Assembly: GCA_024640985.1 (NCBI GenBank)
Contig: JAHEDY010000012.1
Span: forward strand, 1-64,000
Direction: 5' to 3'
Source of the DNA: Gammaproteobacteria bacterium
GTDB taxonomy: Bacteria > Pseudomonadota > Gammaproteobacteria > Pseudomonadales > Litorivicinaceae
Length of the DNA stretch: 64,000 nucleotides
This document shows, in pieces, positions 48,752 to 56,934 of the stretch. Numbering within the stretch: position 1 is the first letter of the stretch; every line of letters starts with the position of its first letter. A model generated the notes under the pieces. That model was not told where the DNA came from, ran no database searches, and saw only the letters and a list, made by a program, of their open reading frames with translations. A program made the position numbers and the translations under genes.

Positions 48752-50175
48752 AACAGGCACTGCAACTCAAGATCGGGCAAAGCCTGACCATGACTCCGCA
48801 GTTGCAGCAGGCAATTAAACTGCTGCAAATGTCAACGCTCGACCTCCAACAAGAAATCACTCGAGCTTTGGAAGAGAATCCTCTCCTTGAGCGTGAAGAT
48901 GAAATTGAGCAGTACGCAGAGCCCAGTGACTCGGATGTCCGCGAGCAAGAGACGCCCATCGAATCGGTCGAGGTCGCTGTCGAGACTGACTGGTCAGATA
49001 CCAACCATTTTGATCTCAACCGGCCGGTGACGCGCAGTGCGTCAGATGACGAATACGACAGCTTTGAGAGTCGAACATCGGAAGCGTTAACTCTCTCCGA
49101 TCATTTGTTGTGGCAGCTGAATCTCATGCCTTTAACCGAACGCGACATGTTGATAGCCCGAGTGTTGGTGGATTCCATCGACGGCGACGGCTTTTTAGAT
49201 GCGGACCTCGACGAGGTGACCGAGGCGCTCGGGCAAGAACTTGATGATCTTGAGTTGGATGAAGTCGAATGCGTACTGCATCAAATTCAGCGTTTAGATC
49301 CCGTGGGTGTTGGGGCTCGAGGCGTGGCTGAATCCCTTGCGATTCAGTTAGCCGCGATCGGATTGCTCGGTGGCGATGTCCGACTACCTCTCAATTTAGT
49401 TCAAAACCATCTCGACCTCCTCACCAAAAAAGATCGTCCAGGCTTGAAGCGTGCGATGAAATGCTCTGATGAGGAGCTTGATCTGGCCTTGACCCTGATT
49501 CGGTCCCTCGATCCTAAACCGGGAAGCCATATTGGCGGGAGTGAACCTGAATATGTCACTCCTGACCTGATCGTTCGGCGCAGTGATGACGGCTGGATTG
49601 TTGAGCTCAATCCAGATGCCTTACCGCGCGTCGGCATCAATCACACCTACCAAAACTTCATCAAATCGGGCGATAAAAGCGAAACTAACGACTATTTGAA
49701 GAATCAACTGCAAGAAGCGCGCTGGTTTGTTAAAAGCCTGAAATCTCGCGCAGAGACCCTGCTGAAGGTCGGATCCTGCATTGTCGAGGAGCAAATTGAG
49801 TTTTTTGAAAAAGGGCCGGTCGCAATGAAGCCCATGGTGTTGGCTGATATCGCCGAGCGGGTTGAAATGCACGAATCGACAATTTCACGAGTGACCACGC
49901 AAAAATACATGCACACGCCACGAGGCACATTAGAGCTGAAATACTTTTTCTCGAGCCATGTCGGTACCGACGCTGGTGGTGAAGCATCCTCAACGGCCAT
50001 CAAAGAGCACTTAAAAGAATTAATCGGCGACGAAAATGCGAAGAAACCCCTGTCTGATAATAAGCTCAGCGAGCTGTTGGCCGCACGGGGGTTTAAAGTC
50101 GCCAGACGAACCGTCGCCAAATACCGTGAGATGCTTGGTATCGGCGGATCGAGCGAACGTAAACAAGTGTTTTAG
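48748..50175 (+). CDS. rpoN: RNA polymerase sigma-54 factor RpoN
   Basis: Sigma-54 directs transcription from -24/-12 promoters with enhancer-binding activators. Region I is [37 protein letters not shown], an acidic region II follows, and the RpoN box [10 protein letters not shown] is near the C-terminus. ATG 48748 forms an ATGA overlap with lptB and gives 475 residues; the track adds 42 residues from lptB. Its place between lptB and hpf-ptsN is the usual one. Confidence 0.97.
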   Translation: MKQALQLKIGQSLTMTPQLQQAIKLLQMSTLDLQQEITRALEENPLLEREDEIEQYAEPSDSDVREQETPIESVEVAVETDWSDTNHFDLNRPVTRSASDDEYDSFESRTSEALTLSDHLLWQLNLMPLTERDMLIARVLVDSIDGDGFLDADLDEVTEALGQELDDLELDEVECVLHQIQRLDPVGVGARGVAESLAIQLAAIGLLGGDVRLPLNLVQNHLDLLTKKDRPGLKRAMKCSDEELDLALTLIRSLDPKPGSHIGGSEPEYVTPDLIVRRSDDGWIVELNPDALPRVGINHTYQNFIKSGDKSETNDYLKNQLQEARWFVKSLKSRAETLLKVGSCIVEEQIEFFEKGPVAMKPMVLADIAERVEMHESTISRVTTQKYMHTPRGTLELKYFFSSHVGTDAGGEASSTAIKEHLKELIGDENAKKPLSDNKLSELLAARGFKVARRTVAKYREMLGIGGSSERKQVF

Positions 50176-50199
50176 GCTTTTCGTCAGTGACGAAAAAGC
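50176..50199 (+). other. Palindromic hairpin after rpoN
   Basis: GCTTTTCGTCA and TGACGAAAAAGC form a near-perfect inverted repeat with a single bulged A, beginning at the base after the rpoN stop. No T-tract follows, so it is unlikely to be an efficient intrinsic terminator; it may protect an mRNA 3' end or mark a processing site before hpf. Confidence 0.5.
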
Positions 50200-50255
50200 G
50201 CATAGTGGAAATGAGGCTATCGGATGTCTCAACGCATCAGAAGAAGGAGAAAGGT

Positions 50256-50555
50256 ATGCAAATCAGCATCAGTGGACACCAACTCGACGTCACAGACGCA
50301 CTGAAATCTTATGTGACAGAAAAACTGGATCGAATTGAGCGTCATGCGGAACATATCACGAAAGTGGAAATCACACTGACTGTTGAAAAACAGCGTCAAA
50401 AAGCGGAAGGCAATGTGCATGTTGCAGGGGCGGATGTGCACGCATCGGCCGAACATGATGACATGTATGCCGCGATTGACTCGATGGCTGATAAGCTCGA
50501 CCGGCAATTAGTCAAACATCGTGAAAAAACCATTAGCCGGATGCACGGACACTAA
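50256..50555 (+). CDS. hpf: Ribosome hibernation promoting factor, short form
   Basis: HPF binds the 30S decoding region and promotes 100S dimers in stationary phase. The sequence has the HPF/YfiA core: QISISGHQLDVTDALKSYVTEKLDRIERHAEHITKVEITL and VAGADVHASAEHDDMYAAIDSMADKLDRQLVKHREK. At 99 residues it is the short form. ATG 50256 follows AGGAGAAAGGT; the longer track start has no family match. A terminator lies 20 bp after the stop. Confidence 0.95.
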   Translation: MQISISGHQLDVTDALKSYVTEKLDRIERHAEHITKVEITLTVEKQRQKAEGNVHVAGADVHASAEHDDMYAAIDSMADKLDRQLVKHREKTISRMHGH

Positions 50556-50574
50556 AAGCGTCATACAATTGTGC

Positions 50575-50599
50575 AGGGCGACAAAAGGTCGCCCTTTTC
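50575..50599 (+). terminator. Intrinsic terminator between hpf and ptsN
   Basis: AGGGCGAC-AAAAG-GTCGCCCT-TTTC is an 8-bp GC-rich stem followed by a short T-run, located 20 bp after hpf. TACAAT at 50564-50569 just before it could be a -10 element whose start would fall in the stem, the only evident way to serve ptsN, which begins 23 bp later. Confidence 0.75.
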
Positions 50600-50621
50600 A
50601 GCAGCGATAGATATCGGAATC

Positions 50622-51092
50622 ATGCAACTCTCTGACATTATTACCCCCAGCCGGGTCGTTTCGAGCCTTGAAGGCGCGAGCAAAAAACGTGTTCTAGAAC
50701 TCACCGCGGAGTTCATTGCCGACGAGAGTCAAATGGACTCCGAGGATGTGTATCAAGGCCTGATTGATCGAGAGCGGCTCGGTTCAACCGGAATCGGATA
50801 CGGGGTTGCCATCCCGCACTGCCGACTGTCTTGTCTGAATGATGACGAGACGCGAGGCTATTTAATTCAGTTGAATCAGGGAATTGATTTCGACGCGATT
50901 GATGGCCAACCTGTTGAATTATTGTTCGTCCTTCTCGTTCCCGAATCAACCAACCAAGTACATCTCAATTTACTCGCCCAGCTTGCTGATTGCTTCTCTA
51001 ACGATCAATTTCGACATGATTTGCAAATGGCCACCGATGCCGGCGAACTCTACGCAATTGCTTGCCAAGCATTTAAGACGGCTACTGCCTAA
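50622..51092 (+). CDS. ptsN: Nitrogen PTS enzyme IIA PtsN
   Basis: PtsN is the terminal phosphoacceptor of the nitrogen-related PTS, controlling potassium transport and other targets by its phosphorylation state. The phosphorylated histidine is His66 in GYGVAIPHCRL. ATG 50622 gives 156 residues starting MQLSDIITPSRV, as in homologues; the track start adds 17 residues. The TAA shares a base with the rapZ ATG (TAATG). Confidence 0.96.
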   Translation: MQLSDIITPSRVVSSLEGASKKRVLELTAEFIADESQMDSEDVYQGLIDRERLGSTGIGYGVAIPHCRLSCLNDDETRGYLIQLNQGIDFDAIDGQPVELLFVLLVPESTNQVHLNLLAQLADCFSNDQFRHDLQMATDAGELYAIACQAFKTATA

Positions 51093-51955
51093 TGCATCTG
51101 CTGATCGTTTCAGGTCGATCTGGGGCGGGGAAGTCATCCGCGCTAGGTGCCTTGGAAGATCTGAATTTCTACTGCATTGACAACCAGCCTGTCGCCTTAA
51201 TTAAAGAGACAGTCAGCACCCTACTCACTGTGTCTCCAGGTCGAAATCTCGCTGTGTCCATTGATATTCGAACACTCGGACAACCTGCGGATGTTCCGGC
51301 GTTAGTGCAATCATTGAAGAATGAAGTCAGTCGACTGGATGTGGTCTTTATTGATGCAAATGATGAATCTTTGGGGCGGCGTTTTAGCGAGACACGACGA
51401 CTGCATCCATTATCCACAGGCATCGAGCGCGCGCATCTGTCTGATGCCTTGCGACGCGAAAGCCAACAGCTCGAGCCGATCCAAGCCATTGCAACCTATA
51501 AAATCGATAGTTCGGGACTGTCGATTCATACGCTACGCAGTCAAATCCGGGAGTTAGTTGCTGGTGAAACAGCAACGCAACTCATCTTGAAACTACAGTC
51601 CTTTGGTTTTAAACGTGGGGTGCCAATGGATTCGGACACCGTGTTCGATGCCCGATCACTTCCGAATCCACACTGGGAATCAGGGCTTCGACCTTTGACG
51701 GGACGCGACCAACCCATCAAACAGTATCTGAACCAGTTCCCTGAAACGACTGAGCTTCTCGATGAAATCGAAGCGCACGTGAGGCGTTGGGTACCTCGTC
51801 ATGCCGAATCTGGCCGACAATATTTTACGCTCTCAATCGGTTGCACCGGCGGTCAACACCGAAGCGTCTATCTCACAGAAGCGCTGGATCAACGCTTAAA
51901 TGATCTCGAACTTGATAGGCAGGTTGTGCATCGCGAGCTATCATCGAACCAATAG
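51092..51955 (+). CDS. rapZ: RNase adapter RapZ
   Basis: RapZ has a P-loop N-terminal domain (SGRSGAGKSSALGALEDLNFYCIDNQPVALI) and a C-terminal domain with the conserved YFTLSIGCTGGQHRSVYLTEAL block. In enterobacteria it binds glucosamine-6-phosphate and targets the sRNA GlmZ for RNase E cleavage, matching GlmS levels to demand. Whether that circuit exists here is not visible. At 287 residues it is full length. The ptsN-rapZ-npr order is conserved. Confidence 0.95.
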   Translation: MHLLIVSGRSGAGKSSALGALEDLNFYCIDNQPVALIKETVSTLLTVSPGRNLAVSIDIRTLGQPADVPALVQSLKNEVSRLDVVFIDANDESLGRRFSETRRLHPLSTGIERAHLSDALRRESQQLEPIQAIATYKIDSSGLSIHTLRSQIRELVAGETATQLILKLQSFGFKRGVPMDSDTVFDARSLPNPHWESGLRPLTGRDQPIKQYLNQFPETTELLDEIEAHVRRWVPRHAESGRQYFTLSIGCTGGQHRSVYLTEALDQRLNDLELDRQVVHRELSSNQ

Positions 51956-51969
51956 AGGACATCTCCACG

Positions 51970-52248
51970 ATGATTACCACGCCGGTCACAGTCAGAAACT
52001 TATTGGGCTTACATGCTCGAGCAGCCAATGTCCTAGCTCAAGAGGCCTCTCTATTTTCGTCAGTTGTGGAACTCGAAGATCCAAGCAGTCAACGTAAAGT
52101 CGATGCCAAAAGCATTATGCAGCTATTGATGATGGCGGCAGGACAAGGTAGTGACCTGATATTACATATCTCCGGAGATGACCAAGACCAAGCGAGTGTC
52201 GCACTGAAGGCTCTGTTTGATGACGGCTTTGGGGAACCCTGCGGATGA
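51970..52248 (+). CDS. ptsO: Nitrogen PTS phosphocarrier NPr
   Basis: NPr is the HPr-like carrier that phosphorylates PtsN. The active histidine is His15 in LLGLHARAANVLAQEAS, and the regulatory-region SIMQLLMMAAGQGSDLILHISGDD follows. No HPr-kinase serine signature is evident beyond the usual SIM. At 92 residues it is standard. The partner enzyme I-Ntr (PtsP) is not in this window. It overlaps mgtE by 4 bp. Confidence 0.95.
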   Translation: MITTPVTVRNLLGLHARAANVLAQEASLFSSVVELEDPSSQRKVDAKSIMQLLMMAAGQGSDLILHISGDDQDQASVALKALFDDGFGEPCG

Positions 52249-53618
52249 GTGATGCAATCACCGAAATCGCCGTCGAATCCAACCAAGCCAATCTTGAGCG
52301 GATTAACCTTGCGCTATCGCAAGGTGCCATTGCGCGTGCTAGACAGCTCATCAACGAAGATCTCGCAGCGCCTGATATCGCTCATCTTTTATCCTCGGTT
52401 CCTCCCAAGCAACGGACCATTCTCTGGAACTTAGTTGAAGCCGAAGAACTCGCAGCTGACGTACTTGCCTACTTAGGCGAAGAAGAACGCTCAGAAATTG
52501 TCGCTCGATTAGAACCTGAAGAGCTCGCCAACCTGATCGAAAGTTTTGAATTCGATGACAAGGTCGATCTCCTCCAGGAGCTGCCTGAGTCAGTCATTGA
52601 AGAAGTCTTGTTGTCAATGGATTCTCAAGACCGACAGCGCGTCGAAGATGTGTTGTCCTATGATGAGGATTCCGCCGGCGGTTTGATGAATACCGACGTC
52701 GTGACCGTGCGTCCAGACATCACAGTCGACGTCGTTCTTCGATATATCCGACGTTATCGTGAACTCCCTCCGATGACTGACAACCTTTGGGTCGTGAATC
52801 GTCGCGATGAATTCATCGGTCAGGTCCCCATTTCGAAGATTTTGATTTCCGATCCCAACACCACGATTCGGGAAATCATGCAGACCGAAGTCGAACCCCT
52901 GATTGTCTCCACGCATGAAGATGAAGTGGCTCAACGTTTTGAACGATTGGACTTAGTCAGTGCGCCTGTCGTTAACGAATCCGGCAAATTGCTCGGCCGG
53001 ATTACCATCGATGACGTGGTCGACGTGATTCGGGCATCGGCAGATCACAGCTTGATGAGTCAAGCGGGCCTTGATGAAGATGAAGATATCTTTGCGCCCT
53101 TGGTCAGAACGGTCAAACGGCGCTCGGTGTGGCTTGGCATCAATCTCCTGACCGCGTTTTTAGCCTCAGGAGTGATTGGCATGTTTGAAGCCACACTTGA
53201 GCAGGTGGTCGCGCTCGCGATTCTCATGCCGGTGGTTGCATCCATGGGCGGAATCGCTGGTACTCAGGCGCTGACCATCGTGATTCGAGGCATGGCGCTT
53301 GGTCGCGTGGGGTCAGCCAATATTCGAGCACTTGTCAGTCGGGAAGTGTTGATCGGCACGGCCAATGGTTTGTTCTGGTCATTGGTCGTCGGTTTAGCTG
53401 CCTTCCTCTGGTTTGGTGACTTCACTCTGGGTTATGTGATTGCGCTGGCAATTATCGTGAATTTAATCGTCGCTGCGGTCGTTGGAACCTTATTACCGGG
53501 TTATCTGAAGTCGTTGCAAATTGACCCTGCGCTCGCAGGCGGCGTGGTCTTAACAACGGTCACAGACGTCGTGGGTTTCTTCTGTTTCCTCGGCATCGCA
53601 ACCCTCGTCTATGCCTAA
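52245..53618 (+). CDS. mgtE: Magnesium transporter MgtE
   Basis: MgtE is a gated Mg2+ channel. The N domain (helical, residues 1-130), two CBS domains (VVTVRPDITVDVVLRYIRRYRELPPMTDNLWVVNRRDEFIGQVPI and the following repeat) and a C-terminal block of five membrane helices with AILMPVVASMGGIAGTQALTIVIRGMALG, which includes the selectivity region, are all present. The length is 457. The stop ends one base before the convergent pmbA stop. Confidence 0.96.
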   Translation: MSDAITEIAVESNQANLERINLALSQGAIARARQLINEDLAAPDIAHLLSSVPPKQRTILWNLVEAEELAADVLAYLGEEERSEIVARLEPEELANLIESFEFDDKVDLLQELPESVIEEVLLSMDSQDRQRVEDVLSYDEDSAGGLMNTDVVTVRPDITVDVVLRYIRRYRELPPMTDNLWVVNRRDEFIGQVPISKILISDPNTTIREIMQTEVEPLIVSTHEDEVAQRFERLDLVSAPVVNESGKLLGRITIDDVVDVIRASADHSLMSQAGLDEDEDIFAPLVRTVKRRSVWLGINLLTAFLASGVIGMFEATLEQVVALAILMPVVASMGGIAGTQALTIVIRGMALGRVGSANIRALVSREVLIGTANGLFWSLVVGLAAFLWFGDFTLGYVIALAIIVNLIVAAVVGTLLPGYLKSLQIDPALAGGVVLTTVTDVVGFFCFLGIATLVYA

Positions 53619-54962
53619 TTAACTACCGGCAACCATCATTTTTTCAAAGAGCATGGAGCCTGTTGCGATTGAGCGACGCAGATCAAGATCAGACCCCACA
53701 GCGATCAAATCGTCTTTCAACATCCGGTCAAGATTCGACGCCACCGTGACTTCATGAACCGGATAGGCGATCTCACCATTTTCAACCCAAAATCCTGAGG
53801 CACCACGCGAGTAATCGCCGTTAACCAAGTTCACCCCCTGGCCCATCAACTCGGTCACGATCAAACCACGACCCATCTGGGCAATCAACGCATGGAGGTC
53901 TCGTTGACCTTGGAAGAACAGATTTCGCACACCTCCAGCATTATGCGTCGTTTGAAGACCAAGTCGGTTGGCTGAATACAAGGACAAGACATAGCTCGAT
54001 AAGATTCCATCAGTCACAAACGCCTGAGACCGAGTAGCCAAACCATCACCGTCATAGGCCGAAGAACCCATGGCCCCAGGGATGAGTGGAGTTTCTTTAA
54101 GCGTGACCCATTTAGGGAATACCTGCGTGCCTAAGCGATCCAGTAAATAGCTCGATTGCCGATACAAAGATCCTCCGCTTATCGCGCTGACAAAACTCGA
54201 GATTAAGCCTGCGGCAGTTTCCGGGACAAATAGAACTGGTACCTCGGCAGTTTGGCATTTGCGAGGATTCAGGCGGGCAACTGTTTTTTCGGCCGCTTCC
54301 TTGCCGACCGCTTCTGGAGACAATAACTGGTCTGGACGCCGAGCCTGTGTGTAAGCATAGGAGCGCTCGCGACTCTCACCATCTTCAGCCAATAAGACGC
54401 AGCTCAAACCGTGGACGCTGGTCGGCTGACTGACCAAGAGACCTTCTGTGGTCCCGTGAACGGAGAGTCCGCGCGTCGACGACACCGAACCCCCTTCAGA
54501 ATTCGTAATCCGGGTGTCTGCTTGTCGTCCGCAAGCTTCCACTTCAATGGCCAACTCCAAGGCATCTTTCGCACTGATGTCCCACGGATGATCCAACTCC
54601 AGATTGGGGACATCGCGAATAATTTGATCCTTCGAGGCAAGCACAGCCGCTGGATCAGGCGCAGTGACGCGAGCGATGGCTAGTGCTGCTTGAAGCGTAC
54701 TTTCAAGCGCTGCATCAGAGAGATCTGTGGTAGTGGCTGATCCTCTCGACTCGCCGACAAACACCGTGACTGACAACGACTGATCTCGCGTCATTTCAAG
54801 TTTTTCTGGTGCTCCAAGTCGTGCTTGAACGTCAAGGCCAACCGATGCGCTTGCCCCCACCTCACAACCATCGGCACCGATCCGCTTGGATCGCTCTAAA
54901 ATCCGAAGCGTTAATTCTTCTAGGCGGTTTTTTTCCTGTTGTGGGTTAAACTTCACGGACAT
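53619..54962 (-). CDS. pmbA: Metalloprotease-related protein PmbA (TldE)
   Basis: PmbA/TldE is the partner subunit of TldD; the heterodimer degrades unfolded peptides, CcdA and processes microcin B17 in E. coli. The sequence lacks the HExxxH motif of TldD, as expected, and shows GSSAYDGDGLATRSQAFVTDG and GANLVNGDYSRGASGFWVENGEI-type blocks (here GQGVNLVNGDYSRGASGFW). ATG 54962 is preferred over TTG 54971 and gives 447 residues. That ATG overlaps the darP ATG on the other strand. Confidence 0.94.
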   Translation of the reverse strand: MSVKFNPQQEKNRLEELTLRILERSKRIGADGCEVGASASVGLDVQARLGAPEKLEMTRDQSLSVTVFVGESRGSATTTDLSDAALESTLQAALAIARVTAPDPAAVLASKDQIIRDVPNLELDHPWDISAKDALELAIEVEACGRQADTRITNSEGGSVSSTRGLSVHGTTEGLLVSQPTSVHGLSCVLLAEDGESRERSYAYTQARRPDQLLSPEAVGKEAAEKTVARLNPRKCQTAEVPVLFVPETAAGLISSFVSAISGGSLYRQSSYLLDRLGTQVFPKWVTLKETPLIPGAMGSSAYDGDGLATRSQAFVTDGILSSYVLSLYSANRLGLQTTHNAGGVRNLFFQGQRDLHALIAQMGRGLIVTELMGQGVNLVNGDYSRGASGFWVENGEIAYPVHEVTVASNLDRMLKDDLIAVGSDLDLRRSIATGSMLFEKMMVAGS

Positions 54963-55494
54963 GAATGACAAACGCTCCCTTCAAAATGACGATCTGATCG
55001 ACGAAGAGCTCTACCGAGAGCCGTCGAAAAGTGCAAAAAAACGTGAAATGCTGGCGCTTCAGGCGCTCGGCCAGGCGTTGGCCGCGCTGTCTGACAAGCA
55101 ATTTCGAAAGATTGAATTCCCGGAAGACAAGTTGCGTGAGGCGCTTGAAGCCTACCGCGATATTCCCGATAAAAAGCATGAAGCCCGACGTCGTCAAATG
55201 CAGTTTATCGGTAAAGTCATGCGAGGCGTCGAATCGGAGGGTTTGCAGGCGCAATTGGATGCGCTTGAGCACACCGATAATGCGGAAAAGCGGAAGCATC
55301 ACCAAGCCGAACAATGGCGTGATCGATTGCTTCAGGAGCCCAAAGATGCGACTGCATTTTTGGATGCGTTTCAAACCGACGCGCAGCGGCTCAACCAATT
55401 GATCCGAGCGGCTCGAAAAGCACGAGAACTGAATAAAGATAAAGGCGAGGCGCGCAGTTTGTATCGCGTGCTTTATGAAGCCATCGCCCATTAA
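54961..55494 (+). CDS. darP: DarP (YjgA) 50S assembly factor
   Basis: DarP (YjgA, DUF615) assists 50S subunit maturation. The sequence begins MNDKRSLQNDDLIDEELYREPSKSAKKREMLALQALGQALAALSDKQF and continues as charged helices with KHEARRRQMQFIGKVMR, matching the family. ATG 54961 gives 177 residues; the ORF track runs 25 codons further into antisense pmbA. The pmbA-darP divergent pair is also found in E. coli. The 3' end overlaps tldD by 4 bp. Confidence 0.93.
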   Translation: MNDKRSLQNDDLIDEELYREPSKSAKKREMLALQALGQALAALSDKQFRKIEFPEDKLREALEAYRDIPDKKHEARRRQMQFIGKVMRGVESEGLQAQLDALEHTDNAEKRKHHQAEQWRDRLLQEPKDATAFLDAFQTDAQRLNQLIRAARKARELNKDKGEARSLYRVLYEAIAH

Positions 55495-56930
55495 GCCGTC
55501 CCACCAACGGTGAGTCGATCAATCTTCAGACTTGGCTGACCTACCCCGACAGGTACGCTTTGCCCATTCTTGCCGCAGATCCCAATGCCTGAATCAAGAG
55601 CCAGGTCATCTCCAATCATCGAAATCGCCGACATCACATGTGGGCCATGACCAATCAACGTCGCACCTTTCACCGGCGCAGTCACTTTGCCCTGTTCGAT
55701 GAGATAAGCTTCGCTAGCCGCAAACACAAACTGTCCGGAAGTAATATCAACTTGACCACCGCCGAAATTGACAGCAAAGATGCCGCGATCCACCGACTCG
55801 ATCATATCCTCCTGAGTGGCATCACCAGGCTCCATAAACGTGTTCGTCATCCGTGGCATCGGAAGATGGGCGTAGCTCTCACGCCGCCCATTTCCAGTCG
55901 CAGCGACATCCATTAAGCGTGCATTGAGCTTGTCTTGCATGTAACCGACTAACGTCCCGTCTTCAATCAGTACATTGCGTTGGCTCGCGTGACCCTCGTC
56001 ATCGATATTCAAGGATCCGCGACGATCCACCAGTGTCCCATCGTCAACCACAGTGACCCCTTTGGATGCCACCTGCTGGCCAATCTTTCCAGCGTAAAAG
56101 CTCGACCCTTTCCGATTAAAGTCGCCTTCCAAGCCATGACCAACGGCCTCGTGCAATAGCACGCCCGGCCAACCCGAGGCTAAAACAACGGGCATTTCAC
56201 CGGCAGGACAATCGACGGCATCGAGGTTTACCACAGCCTGATCGACAGCCTCAGCCACCAACTGATCGGCATGAGCATCTGTCAGTAACCGCTGCAAATC
56301 ATAGCGTCCACCGAGACCCGAACTTCCCCGCTCGCGTCGGCCATTTTTTTCAGCGAGCACCGAAACAGAAAGCCGAACGAGAGGCCGAATATCCGCACCT
56401 AAGGTGCCATCCGTTGCCGCAATCAGGATCTCTCGATAAGAAATGGACAAGGTGGCCTGGACCTGTGAGACAGATGCACTTCGAGCGCGAGCCTTGGCGT
56501 CGATTTCAAGTAAAAACGCGATTTTGTCTGTTGCAACCTTTTCTGGAATTGGGTTTTTGGCAATGTAAAGCTTTGGCGTCGATACCTGATCGAGGTTCAC
56601 ACCACCTCGCGGTCCGCGACCATCCTGAATGGCGATTGCGACATCACGTGCTTCTCGAATTCTTGCAGCGGTAATTTCAGAGCTGTAGGCAAACCCCTGT
56701 TTCTCTCCTGCACAAGCTCTCACGCCGACCCCCGCGTCGCGATGATAGCTCGCATCTTTGACCTCGCCATCTTCGAGCGAATAGGTCTCGGCCTCAGCAC
56801 GCTCAAAGAACAAATCCGCAAAATCCACGTCGCCGACTGACAGCTCGCCAACCAAGGGTTCAAGATCATCGATTGACAGTCCGCCTGGCGCTAAAATTGA
56901 CTCACTGACGGTTTGCAGGAGAGTTGGCAT
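55491..56930 (-). CDS. tldD: Metalloprotease TldD
   Basis: TldD is the catalytic subunit of the TldD/E protease. The zinc motif HEAVGHGLEGD (HExxxH) is intact, and VASGWPGVLLHEAVGHG, GTLVGYMQDKLNARLM and FGGGQVDITSGQFVFAASEAYLIE match the family. Its length of 479 is normal. It is last in the mre-maf-rng-yhdP run, four bases after yhdP, the same order as in Pseudomonas and E. coli. Confidence 0.97.
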   Translation of the reverse strand: MPTLLQTVSESILAPGGLSIDDLEPLVGELSVGDVDFADLFFERAEAETYSLEDGEVKDASYHRDAGVGVRACAGEKQGFAYSSEITAARIREARDVAIAIQDGRGPRGGVNLDQVSTPKLYIAKNPIPEKVATDKIAFLLEIDAKARARSASVSQVQATLSISYREILIAATDGTLGADIRPLVRLSVSVLAEKNGRRERGSSGLGGRYDLQRLLTDAHADQLVAEAVDQAVVNLDAVDCPAGEMPVVLASGWPGVLLHEAVGHGLEGDFNRKGSSFYAGKIGQQVASKGVTVVDDGTLVDRRGSLNIDDEGHASQRNVLIEDGTLVGYMQDKLNARLMDVAATGNGRRESYAHLPMPRMTNTFMEPGDATQEDMIESVDRGIFAVNFGGGQVDITSGQFVFAASEAYLIEQGKVTAPVKGATLIGHGPHVMSAISMIGDDLALDSGIGICGKNGQSVPVGVGQPSLKIDRLTVGGTA

Positions 56931-56934
56931 TCAG

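Noticed and set aside
51410-51418. Exact DnaA-box sequence TTATCCACA inside rapZ
   Set aside because: A single isolated match within a conserved coding region, without neighbouring boxes or AT-rich DNA; not evidence of an origin.
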